NCBI GenBank assembly: GCA_003024785.1
Contig: PUQB01000625.1
Span: forward strand, 1-64,000
Origin: Selaginella tamariscina
Lineage: Eukaryota; Streptophyta; Lycopodiopsida; Selaginellales; Selaginellaceae
Length of the DNA: 64,000 nucleotides
Direction: 5' to 3'
Below the pieces are notes generated by a model. The model made no database searches, was not told the DNA's origin, and saw nothing but the letters and a program-made list of their open reading frames with translations. Every line of letters starts with the position of its first letter. The stretch's first letter is position 1. Position numbers and translations under genes: made by a program. Positions 34,620 through 45,637 of this stretch are shown in pieces.

Positions 34620-36480
34620 TATATGTGTATATTTTTATTGTTATTACTAAGAGAAATCATACGACATATCTATTCACCCACCGACCACACACATGGAAAG
34701 AGAGAGTTGTATTCTTATATTAAAGAGAAATGGTAGTACAAATAGCATACACTTAATTTTATAGGTATTAATTTAGTATATTCAAATAATTATTTAATTT
34801 TGACACACACACCCTACTAAATAATCTATTACAAGAGGGTATAAGAGAAGTTTGACATGGGTTCGTTTAAACTTTGGTGGATTGAACTTTTTGAAAGAAG
34901 AGCAAAGTTTGCTTTGCTAAGTCCAATAATATGTGTTGTTTATATAACATTGTACATATATACATAGTATATACATATCTATACATGTATATATATATAA
35001 ACACACATATATATGTATATATGTGTATGTATTGATATGTTTTATGTATTTGTTTGATATGTATACATGAGTCTTGAATACAAGAATGCAGATACTATAG
35101 GAGCATGGACAACATACAAGGGATCTCAATTGAAAATACCTGGAAAAATATATAACTTTATATATATATAGAAGAGAATGTCGACTTTAACTAAAAATTA
35201 TGATAGATTAAATATTGAATATACACAGTAATCACTACACAATTTGATATAATTAATACATCCATATGCTTTTGTATCAAATATACAAGCACAATATACA
35301 TTAATTTATATATTAAGAAAGACTACTCATTAACGTATTTTTATTTTTATTTCTCTAATGTAATTTACTCCTATGTCTCTACATTAAATGACATATAAAG
35401 AAACCACACACCCACACAAGTAGATAGTTACACACGGTTCTTATATATACAATGTATAATATGCATTGTTTTCTATATGTATATATTTGATTTATATCAA
35501 TCATCTTTAAAACATATATGTATCTTCTATGTAAGTGTTATATAATAGTACAACATCTTCCTATATATATTATGTTGTGTATGTATATACACACGAAACA
35601 TAAGTGAACATATGAACTATTGAATGTATTCACTGTTAATTTAATTTTTAATATAATTAACCACTATAGTATAAAACCATGGTGGTAGATATTATTAACG
35701 ATGTGGCATTTTAAAATTTTTATAAAAAGCCAAATAACCCATCAGTGGAAAATAAGCTTTAGAATTGGGCAATGTAATATAACTTAATTCTTATTCTTGT
35801 ATTATATATACCTATGCGTCTTAGAATTGTGCAATGTAATATATCTTAATTACAAATATTCATACTTAATAAACATAAATACGATTTGTGCTAGACACAC
35901 TATATCCAATATTTAAATAAACATCCTGTTATATCTCTATTTATTTATTTATTTGTTTCTACTAAAACAAGAGTTGATTGAAGATCTTGATTATTTAAAT
36001 TCAAAAGAACCGGGAAGTTAATTCATGAACGATTTCCGCCTTGAATGAAGCTGAATTTGGCAGTAAAATATAGGCAGCCATGTATATTTTCATTTATCTA
36101 TAGCACTTAATGTTGTCCCTCAACTGGAGCAGCCTTCAAATTTTGAGTCCTGAATATAAAAAGAACAGAGATTGACAAATTCTATCCACGATTGGAGTAT
36201 ACATTTACTTAATAAGTTTTCACACTCCATTAACTTAGGCCAGTATTTGAAATGCAGTGATTCTGAAATGGTATAGACAGGCCCGAAAACATGGCACCTA
36301 TTACATAAATACATACGTTTAATTATAAATGTCCGCATTATTACAGTGTTTAATTTAAGTACAGTGTAAGCAGTATCAGGAAATTCAACATGGCATCTTG
36401 CCAAGTTTTGGATTTTAGGAATTACCCAGATTTATGGCGTGGCGATAAAAGGAAAAGTGAGGTGTGGCGACTTGCATTCG
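34620..36480. other. AT-rich intergenic spacer
   Basis: It is dominated by TATA/CATA-rich simple sequence and poly-T/A tracts. A short duplication (TTAGAATTG.GCAATGTAATATA) occurs at about 35760 and 35821. A 94-codon minus-strand open frame at 36120-36404 has no motif I recognise and lacks a convincing ATG, so I do not call it a gene. The boundary to GC-richer gene territory is near 36,400. Confidence 0.6.
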
Positions 36481-36488
36481 TGTTTGTA

Positions 36489-36825
36489 TTTAGGGTTTTG
36501 AAGCGGTGTGTTTAGGGTAGCGATGGCGATGGCGATAGCGATAGCGATGGCGATCCGGAGGTAAACGGTTCCCTGTTAGCTGCCATAATCCGAGCATCTT
36601 AGCTCTGCTGTGAATGCCGGAGGTTTAGATTAGGCTCAGGGATTTGTGGATTGCGATCGCTGATTACAAGCAGTGGGTATTCCCAGGATCGGCAAGGGGT
36701 AGACAAGGCAGGTGGGCTGCTGATGGCGGATCTGCCCAGTAGCCCATCTGCTTCTGTTGCTAGAGAACAGGAACAGGACATAGTCTGTCCACAACTCGAG
36801 TCTTGGAAACATCGGGCGCAGCATT
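36489..36825 (+). promoter_or_regulatory. CCR4 5' region: telo-box and upstream open frames
   Basis: TTTAGGGTTTT (36489-36499) is a plant telo-box. A 13-codon upstream frame, built on a GGCGAT hexamer repeat (M-A-M-A-I-A-I-A-M-A-I-R-R), runs 36523-36564. A second ATG at 36723 opens a frame that overlaps the CCR4 start in another phase and ends at 36881; it could be an overlapping uORF or a mis-framed N-terminal extension. Confidence 0.5.
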
Positions 36826-39800
36826 ATGCTGAGCGTTCTACGCCTGCATCTGCCGTCGGAGATCCCCATTGTAGGCTGTGAGCTAACACCGTACGTGCAG
36901 CTTCGTCTTCCGGACAACTCTACTACTATCGATGATGTCCCTGCTTCTTCCCCTGTCGATGGATACTACTTAAGGTGTAAATGGTAAGTTGTTAGATACA
37001 CACACATACCCTACATACATGCATAGAGAGAGAGAGAGAGAGAGAAGAGCGGGAGAGCGGGAGGCGGCCCATCTTCAACAGCATGCAACATGCTCACATT
37101 GTTGAGGATCGTGTACATGGCTCCTGATGGACGTGTGCATACGATTTATATGGGACTGAAACGCACATGAACACACTGCTACATATGGAATTGTGAATAG
37201 AAATGCATGATAAGAAGCTTAGTCGAAGTTTACAGACAGCTATATCACACACACACACACACGCGTGTATGCGTGTTTATGTTTCTGTGGATATGCCAAC
37301 TATTTAGTGAGCTGAAATGGTTACTTTTGTTCAGGTACCGCATTCAGACTGATAAGAGAGCGTCAGTTTGTAGCGTGCATCCAGCGGAACCAGCAACACT
37401 GCAATGTATAGGCTGTTTAAAAGCAAAATTACCGGTTACAAAGAGCTACCATTGCTCTGCGAAGTGCTTCGCGGATTCATGGAGGCACCATCGGACAATG
37501 CACGCTCATGCTGCCAATACTCAGCGCGAGAACGGGACCGAAGATGACGAACTGTTTGGTCGTTTAGCCAATTCTGGCTCTGTTGGCGGTGCTGTTCCTT
37601 CCCCTGCACTTAGCAACGGTACCATTCTAGGTATGGCTTTTAAAGCTATTGTGGCATATACTTACGGTGCGTGTGTGTTTTATGCACCGGCTTTCTATTC
37701 AGCATTAGGTTCATTTTAACCATGCTATTTGTTTATAACAGCAACTATGCCATTTTAGGTTCGACCAAGGTGCAGGAACAGAATGGGACAGAGACATGGG
37801 AAGTTGGGAGTGGCAAAACTTACACCCCAACAGCAGAAGACGTGGGGCATGTTCTTAAGCTGGAATGTGTAATAGTTTCAACAGCAACAGGTCAGATAGT
37901 ATAACTAGTTAATTAAAATTTCTAACGAGTATTTTATTTGTTAGGAATGCCAGCTGGACCATCCAGTTATTTACTTACTGCACGGGTAATTCCTGCTCCG
38001 TCACCAACACCCAGAAGAATGATCTCGGTAAATTCCATTGATGGGATATCTTCCCTGGATTTGGAATCTCGAGTGGGATCTTCTGGAAGTTTTACGGTGC
38101 TGTCGTATAACGTACTTGCTGATTTGTATGCTACGAGTGATATGTACAGTTACTGTCCTCAATGGGCTCTCTCCTGGGCTTATCGCAAGCAGAACCTGTT
38201 GCGTGAGATCGTTGGGTATCGAGCTGATATTTTGTGCCTTCAGGAGGTAAGTACATAAGCGACAGGATGCGTACATGTGTTACTGTAGTATGTGACAGTA
38301 CTTCGGAAACAATGTTCGTATATTCCGGCACACACGCATGTATTCTCTGTTTATACATACTTTTTTGCATATAGATGCATACATACCAAACAAAATTCCT
38401 GCCATTCGAATGCCATGCATTTAATTTAAAAGATCCTTCTAATAGCTGGATATCCAGATTCAAAGCGATCATTATGAAGAATTCTTTTGCCCGGAGCTGG
38501 AGAAGCATGGGTATGCTGCGGTTTACAAGAAGAAAACGGAGAGGTACTGTAATAATTAGCAAAACGAAACCCGTACTGTAAACTGTATATACTCTATATA
38601 CAATCGTATCACTTACAACTTCCACAGGTGTATGCGGGAGGTGTGTTTACTATCGATGGTTGTGCTACTTTCTATCGTAAGGATCGGTTTCAGCTTGTAA
38701 AAAAATACGAGGTAACGCGTCTGTATTTCATGTAATGCATGTAGATAATACGCTTGTACCTAACATTATTAACAATCAGGTGGAGTTTAATAAGGCAGCG
38801 CAATCGCTATGCGAAGGCTATGCTGCGCCCCAGAGGAAAGCAGCTCTTAGCCGTCTTCTGAAGGTTGGTTTAAATGTATTTAAGCAGAGGAAATACTCGC
38901 ATATAATACATGTTCCAAGTAGGTCTTTGTTATTTGAAACTTTGTTGCTGTTATAAACTGTTTTTTGTTAGGATAATGTTGCTCTTATGTGGTCTTGGAG
39001 GTGTTGGATGCAAGTGGTCATGGTTTAGATGCTTCTGTTGCATCTGGAAAGCGACAGCTGCTTTGTGTGGTAAGCCCCTCTCCAGATCGTAGTGCTTAAC
39101 ACTAATCTATTTACTATGTCAGGCAAACACTCATATTCACGCCAATACGGAGCTCAAAGACGTGAAACTATGGCAGGTACACACACCCACGTACATATCC
39201 ATGTATGGTAATGATTAAGTTTCGTGCTGCAGGTGAGTACACTGCTAAAGGGACTGGAAAAATTGCAGCAAGTGCAGAAATCCGATGTTGGTTGCTGGGA
39301 TTTTAATTCCGTTCCGGGCAGGTTAGTAACAGTTCATACGAATGTCTGTGTGTGTATTGTGTGTGTGTGAGGGGGGGAGATTGTTAACGTAAGTCTGCTT
39401 TTTATGCAGTGCTCCACATTCGCTGCTTGCAACAGGAAGAGTAGAGGCCACGCATCCAGAGCTAGCAACAGATCCTTTTGGAATTTTGAGGCCTGTAACC
39501 AAGTTGTGTCATTCTTTGCCGTTGGTCAGCATATACATCTCTGTCTCTTACACGCACACACAAATAGATAGTCAACTAGTAAAATATCAATCTTACTTCG
39601 ATTGTTATTTGATCTTCTACTTTTGGCTAGGTGAGTGCATATTCTGCATTGTCTAGACGTGTCGATGCCGGAATCAACGAACCGCTGTTCACGAATTGCA
39701 CACGGATTTTATAGGCACGCTGGACTATATATTTTACACTGGTGAGACATCCTTACACAGAAGAGTGTGTGTGTGTGCGCGACTGAAATGAGTGCGGTGG

Positions 39801-39957
39801 GATTTTACCAGCAGATTCGTTAGGCGTGGAGTCGCTACTGGAGCTTCTGGATGAGGAGAGCTTGCGGAAAGACACGGCACTCCCTTCTCCGGAGTGGTCG
39901 TCGGACCACACAGCGTTGCTGGCGGAGTTTCGGATCAAACCACGGGGGAGACGATAG
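36826..39957 (+). CDS. CCR4: CCR4-type poly(A) deadenylase
   Basis: Removes poly(A) tails from mRNA as part of the CCR4-NOT system, using a Mg-dependent exonuclease-endonuclease-phosphatase fold. The chosen start, MLSVLRLHLPSEIPIVGCEL, matches the conserved N-terminus of plant CCR4a/b. Exon 2 carries the plant MYND-like Cys-rich segment (CSVHPAEPATLQCIGC...). The nuclease core begins FTVLSYNVLADLYATSDMYS, with the catalytic Glu in DILCLQE. Later come the TLLKGLEKLQ helix, SAPHSLLATGRVEATHPELA and the closing PSPEWSSDHTALLAEFRIKP with the catalytic Asp-His. Exons: 36826-36983, 37335-37630, 37759-37890, 37945-38246, 38458-38543, 38628-38711, 38780-38863, 38972-39069, 39123-39176, 39233-39321, 39410-39524, 39631-39741, 39812-39957. 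Frame slips by one base near 38543, 38988, 39290-39300 and 39705; family sequence resumes each time, so I suspect assembly indels. Confidence 0.92.
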
Positions 39958-40104
39958 TAGTTTTTGTTATTTTGTCAAGCTCCATTTGTACTCTCTTGTA
40001 GTAAGCCTGCTTTTATCTATATCTATATAATTCATTTCTCGCTTTTGAGGTTGAATATTCCCAGAGGTTTAGTTAGGCTAATGTGTGGATAAGGTTTGTG
40101 CGCC

Positions 40105-41159
40105 ATGGCTTCCGCGTGCTGCATTCACCAGGTACAATGCAGTGACATCCATGGACTTGCGGTGTAAATGCATGGCATTCTTGTAGATTTCTGGGCCTCC
40201 ATTGGGCTCTAATCAGCTCAAGCAGCAACAACACGCTACACCGCTTCCCTGCGTACGTGGAGGTATTGCTCCTACAGTCATCGGAGATTGCTGATTCCAA
40301 GGTCCGCCCCTGTTATTAGAACGATTGCAACGACTCCAGATTCAGCAATCGGTGCATCGGATGCTCAAGGTACACACATTTACACCAATGTACATATTTT
40401 CACGCAATATTGGTTGACAGAAGGAGAGTCGGCAACGGAGAGTGAGCAAGAGCAACAACTGGAGAAAAGGATGAAGAGGAGGCTCCTCAGAGGGAACCAA
40501 AGTTGAAGAAGAAGTCGTTAATTCATATACTAGAGGTGAGGTTGCTTTTTTTTATTGTCGGATTTTCACTTGTGTATTTCCGACACTTCACAAGCAGGCA
40601 ATTGAAGCGGCTACCAAGGACAGAGAAATTCCGGACATCAGACCCGGCTATGTAGTGCAGATTAGACTCGTAAGTAGTGGCATGCATGTGCGTGCGTGAT
40701 TGCTTGTTGTTATTTTTGTAGGAAGTGCCCGAGACAAAGCGACGAGTGTCGCTTCTACGTGGAATAGTTATATGCCGCAGGAACAATGGTGTGAACACGA
40801 CATTTACAATCAGGAGGATATTTGCAGGTGTTGGAGTGGAAATGGTGTTCCCTCTGTAAGTTGTCGTAGACTGGTTGTTTAGTTATATTGAATCGTTGCG
40901 TTGCAGCTACTCGCCCAGCATTAAGGAGATACGAGTTTTAGCCAAGAAGAAAGTTAGGAGAGCCAAGCTGTATTATTTGCGGAAGAAGCTAGCCAGGTTC
41001 TCAACTTTCTGATTCCTTTTTTTTTTGGTTTTGTTATTGTAAATTCATTGCTGTTCGATAAAGGATGTTATGTACATGGGACAAGCATTGTTGTTGTACA
41101 GAAACGAAAACAAGTTCGGTGTGAGTACTGTTTTCAAGCAAATTCCCGGTTCACTCTAA
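40105..41159 (+). CDS. RPL19: Ribosomal protein L19, bacterial type, probably plastid-targeted
   Basis: A bL19 protein of the organellar large ribosomal subunit. The diagnostic block is [20 protein letters not shown], then [40 protein letters not shown] and a basic end ([14 protein letters not shown]). An N-terminal Ser/Ala/Arg-rich leader ([20 protein letters not shown]) and an acidic linker precede it, fitting a plastid transit peptide; a mitochondrial destination is possible. Exons: 40105-40131, 40187-40369, 40421-40535, 40598-40669, 40722-40855, 40907-40996, 41102-41159. The frame must shift once near 40285 and once near 40455 to keep the protein open. The start ATG was chosen because it joins through a clean GT-AG intron. 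It lies 147 bp after the CCR4 stop on the same strand. Confidence 0.88.
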
Positions 41160-41341
41160 TAGGATAACTAGTATGCAGGTGTGACCAACAGTCAAAGTGA
41201 GATGCTCCTAAACCCACTCAATGTACCATTTAAACGTTCACGCTTCTTTGAAAATGGGGAATGAGAAACGAGAAGACAAAGGGGCAACTGATTGCTTTCG
41301 ACTGCAATGCATTGTCGACTGGATGTTGTTCCATCGGGCTC

Positions 41342-41796
41342 CATCTTAACGCCTTGAGTAGCCAAGAGAATCTGCTGCTTCTTCCCAATCACGTTCTGCT
41401 CCTTCATCGTGTCTTTCACACAGAAGAAAGTAGCACACACATTACCTTGAGCTGCAGTCCCATTGGAACTGCGTAGCGCGCATAGCATACTGCAGTTCAA
41501 AAGCTTACCTGCTTCGTCTCCTCGACCATCAAATAAAAGCTCCTAGAGTTTGCGCATTCTTCAGTGTAGAGCATCCGATCCTTTGTCGTGCTAAAGGATC
41601 TTTCCTCCCTCACTGCCCGATTGGCAATCTTGGCATCTTCTATTCTCTTGGGCATTTGCAGATGGCTCATATCCTTGTCCACAACTATCCCAGCGGACTC
41701 ACATCTTGGACGAGACAAGGGGTTCCGCTGAACTCAAAAGTGGGTCAGCGACAGGTGATCAACTGCTACTTTTGCAGCCATCTCATACCCTCGGCC
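41342..41796 (-). pseudogene. CCT5 (TCP-1 epsilon) pseudogene with large internal deletions
   Basis: Four blocks of the cytosolic chaperonin CCT5 occur in the right order on the minus strand but with the intervening protein missing. GRGYEMAAKVAVDHL (41796-41752) corresponds to the GYEMA..VA block. GIVVDKDMSHLQMPKRIEDA (about 41690-41630) is the conserved substrate-facing region. Directly joined to it is AVREERSFSTTKDRMLYTEE, which in the family lies roughly 110 residues later. After an EETKQ-ending segment, a short QYAMRA match precedes DTMKEQNVIGKKQQILLATQ (about 41417-41355), the C-terminal region. The intact protein is over 500 residues; here fewer than 150 remain. It sits between RPL19 and the 3' end of MTR4. 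The homology is strong; whether deletions follow former exon limits is untested. Confidence 0.8.
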
Positions 41797-41925
41797 ACCC
41801 CTTCGGGGGTAGTGAAAGGCTAAGAGAAAGGGGCATGAAAATTGGTCTGCAGTTCTACATGCAACTCGTCTCCACAACACACACAGGATATCGGATTGCG
41901 AGCAGTGTAAGAATAATATCAAAGA

Positions 41926-44900
41926 TCATAAATACAAAGAGTTGGCAAACATGATGCCCCGACGGATGCTCTCACTACCTGCCTCAAACTTCCTCTCCAG
42001 TTCACTGTTTCCGATGGCTTGAGCAGTTGCCCGCATCTGACATCCATTAACACCATTCAACACACGGGCATGCACACGCACACACTATCTATATACCTGA
42101 TTCAAGAATTCCTCAAGTCTTCTGGCAACCCGGATAATGCTGCCTTCAAATATGTCCGTCATGTCGCAGATATCTGCAAAGGCTGATCCCTTTGACCAGC
42201 AATAAAGCACATCCATGAGGTAAGGTTGAAACTTCTCTACGTATTGATCGACTTGCGTATCCAGCTTACATTCCCGTTCCACCTACGACAAAATCAAACC
42301 AAATCATTACAAAGAGAAACCGAAAATACCTCTGCAATCATCCTTGCTGTCTCTTGGAGACGCCGAAGAGGCCAGGCAAGCTCGTTTTTCAAATTGATCT
42401 GCTCGTTCGACTTTTCAATAGGCAGAAAACAGCTTGCCAGAGCCACAATCTGGTGATGGTCTAAATCGTTAAATAAACCTGCACTACAGTTAACATATTA
42501 CATATGAAATAAAAAGAGAGAATTTTTTCGAACATCAATTCTGCGACGAGGAGCTCATCAGCCGTATCAATTAAGCAAGCTGCACGTCCTTTAAGTTGAA
42601 CAACCGAGTCCTCACTTATGTGCCCCAGACGCTTTAAAACTCTTGTTCGATTCTTAAGTTCTTCCCGGAACTTGTGCAGCTGAAGAGAAAAGAAAACCGT
42701 AAAAATTGCACAACACAACACCCGCATACGTCTGTGTGTGTGCACAGGCGTATAAGTTTACCTGAGAATCCCGCATTCTGGATTTCAACCGTTGTGCTTC
42801 AGCAAGTAATTCAGCTTTCTTTTGAAATGCTGAATAATAGGTGGCCTCTTCTTCGGACTAAACCATATTAAAATTATTAGCTCGTGAGCCAGACAAAGGA
42901 AGCCTACATACCTTGAGTAAGGGATGTGCCTCAGCTTTTTCTCTTCCTCTTCGATCTGCTGGACCATGCTGATAAGCTCCGGATCGTCTATACCCATGTC
43001 CTGCGCGCAAAATACTGCACATGAGAACATCCTGATTTTGATTCAGATAAACTTCACCTCACAGGATTCAACCGCGGCAAGCCGTCGGGGAATCGTCGTT
43101 CAAGCTTTGTATTGCCATCAGCACGCTTAATCGAGCATCTGATGGCCGCAAATCAGCAGGTACAGCCACCCGAAGACTGCTAATAGCACAGAATAACGTC
43201 ATTTGGACGGGTACCTAAAGAAGAAAACAATGTTCACCCATCACATCCAAGAAAATTCCAAGGTACTTACCACGTGCATTTCTCCTGTCTGTCCTGGTCG
43301 ACAGGGTCTTGGTTTGGGCCGTGAGCCCTCGAGCTCCATGTTCGGGCACAAAGCAGAAGTGTATCAACTAAGTAGGAAGCCGCACGAGGTGCGGCTACTG
43401 TTGCGATGGAAGCTGCCCAGAGTAACTGGGTTTCTTAACAACATTTATCACGACGCCCCATCCCCAGTCATCAGCTCCATCACGCACTTTCACCTGCAAT
43501 AAGGACGGCGGTAATCTCACACTTAGAAAAAATATAAACCATAATTCATTACCAGTCTGCCAGGTTGCAAGAAAACAAGAATCCGATCGGGCCGAACCAC
43601 TTCGGACATTAACAGTGCCTCCAGTTCCGCTAGCTTCAGCCTTAACCTGTGATACTCGGCTACTGTTCCTGAATGGAAAAGTCAGTAGCAAGGCTCTAAA
43701 CAGCTAAAACGTGTTTACCTCTGCCGCTGCATCCAGGGATGCAGCCTCCTGCTCAAGTCTGGCAATCCTATTCTCAACTTCCGGGATACTCTATAACGGA
43801 AGGAATCCATCAGCTCAATCAAACGAACAGAAAGTGAAAAGCAAACCTTCTCATGCTGGAACTGATGAAAAGAGTTTTTCATCACGTACTCCATGTCGAA
43901 ATGCCCTCCGCACGGCTCATCAAGTTAAGTAGTGAATAATAACTGAGTCTGAAAGTGCTGACTAATGGTGCAGGCTTTCCAAGGATCATTTCCTTGCATG
44001 TATTCACGTCCATCTGAAATAGTCAATCCGATTCCAATCCAATCTTTTCAACAAGTGCAACGTACCTGATCGTCAATCATGATTATGCAGATCCCACGTT
44101 CATCCTTTCCCGACGTCCAGCTCTGCCACTCATCTGAATATACTCTCCAGATGACATCCAGCGGTGGGCATCGCCATCCCATTTGCGTAAGGCGGTGAAA
44201 ACGACCGTCTTTGCAGGCATATTCAACCCCATTGCAAACTAGAAAAGAAGAACAATGTCAGGTTGGCAGATTTGTGAACATTTAGGTGCTTACCGTCTCC
44301 GTTGCGAACAAAGCTTTTACTAAACCTTCTTGGAAAAGAATCTCCACGATCTCTTTAAGAATGGGAAGAAGACCAGAGTGGTGAAAGGCAATCCCCGTTT
44401 TAACAGAGGCAAGAGTTGATTGATCGCAGGCAGGCTCCTGTCTTCCTCGCTGAGGCACTGGATGGCATTGGAAAAGACGTGCTCAACGTCCGCCTTCTCC
44501 GTCTCATTGTTGAAGTCGAGCTTTGATATCGAGAGCGCATATTGCTCGCATTCTCGCCGGCTGAAACTGAACACGATGACCGGTTGCATGCTACGCTCCA
44601 TTATCATCTGAAAGCAGGAGTCATAAGGGAAACAATACTCTCCACGTATCATCTACCTTGACGATTTTGTAGATGTCGGTGGTCACTCCTGCAGAAGCTT
44701 TATTCCTTGCTCCTCTTCTTCGCGCACCAGCCCTCGGTCTAAGCTCATCCTCCTGGTTGTTGATCGTAGATTTCTGCATTAGCTTGTCAAAGTTATCTTG
44801 CCTAAACTGGCCTTTCTCGTCTACGACGAGGTACAAGCCAGAGCCATTCATGGCAAAGGCGTAATGCTGGAGAGGCGTGGGCCTGAAGTCGGTATAGACC

Positions 44901-45580
44901 ACATGGCAGGGCTGCTTGTGAAGGTGGCAAATCCATTGTGCAAACTCGGTGGCATTGGACATGGTTGCCGAGAGGAAGACCATCTTAATGGCGGGTGGCA
45001 ATAGTATGATGCTCTCCTCCCATACGACACCCTCTCCCGGTCCCTCATGTAGTGTATCTCGTCGAAGACAACCCAAGCAACCTCCCTCAACTTCAGAGCC
45101 TCTATAAAGCATCCCTCGAAGTATTTCCGTAGTCATGACGATGCAGGTAGCATTGGGAGCCAGACTCACGTCGCCAGTCATGAGCCCCACGTCGCTAAAC
45201 TCGTGGCTCAGCTCCCTGTACTTTTGGTTGCTCAGGGCCTTGAGAGGGGACGTATAGATAACTTTCTGCTTGTCCCTGAATGCCATAGCAATAGCGTACT
45301 CTGCAACCGCAGTCTTACCTGCAGAGGTATGGGCTGAAACCAGCACGGACTCCTTGCGTTCCAGGCACGCCACCGATATCTGCTGGAACGGATCCAGCTC
45401 AAATGGGTACTTCTTAGCCATTGTCCCACTGTACACTGGATCATGGATGCTTCCATGAATTCCGTCATGTTGCTCGGAAACGAAACCAGATGGAACAGCA
45501 ACCTCGTGAACGCAACTCGCCTTCCTCTGCTTGCCGCCGCCATCGACGTCGGCCTCCTCGGCCTTTCGTTTGCCCGCCAT
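41926..45580 (-). CDS. MTR4: MTR4/HEN2-type RNA exosome helicase
   Basis: A Ski2-like DExH RNA helicase that feeds RNA to the nuclear exosome. The start [16 protein letters not shown] has a basic-acidic, nuclear-type N-terminus. Helicase motifs in order: [16 protein letters not shown] (Walker A), [42 protein letters not shown] (DEIH box), [33 protein letters not shown] and QMSGRAGRR. Later exons hold the arch/KOW region ([14 protein letters not shown]) and the helical end, closing [14 protein letters not shown] with stop at 41926-41928. First exon is 45580-44657, then 44607-44294, 44238-44066, 44013-43847, 43790-43719 and further short exons. One-base frame slips occur near 45090, 45030, 44395, 44110 and 43904. 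A telo-box (45589-45598) lies 9 bp before the ATG. HEN2 is the alternative name; I cannot separate the two by eye. Confidence 0.93.
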
Positions 45581-45637
45581 TCCGCCCTAACCCTAAAACG
45601 AATATCCGATAATTGCAAAAACAGTTTATTCATCGAC

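Noticed and set aside
36120..36404. 94-codon minus-strand frame before CCR4
   Set aside because: No convincing ATG, no motif and no splice partners found.
36826..39957. Calling CCR4 a pseudogene because of frame slips
   Set aside because: Splice sites, catalytic residues and both protein ends are intact, and neighbours show the same kind of slip; sequencing indels are likelier.
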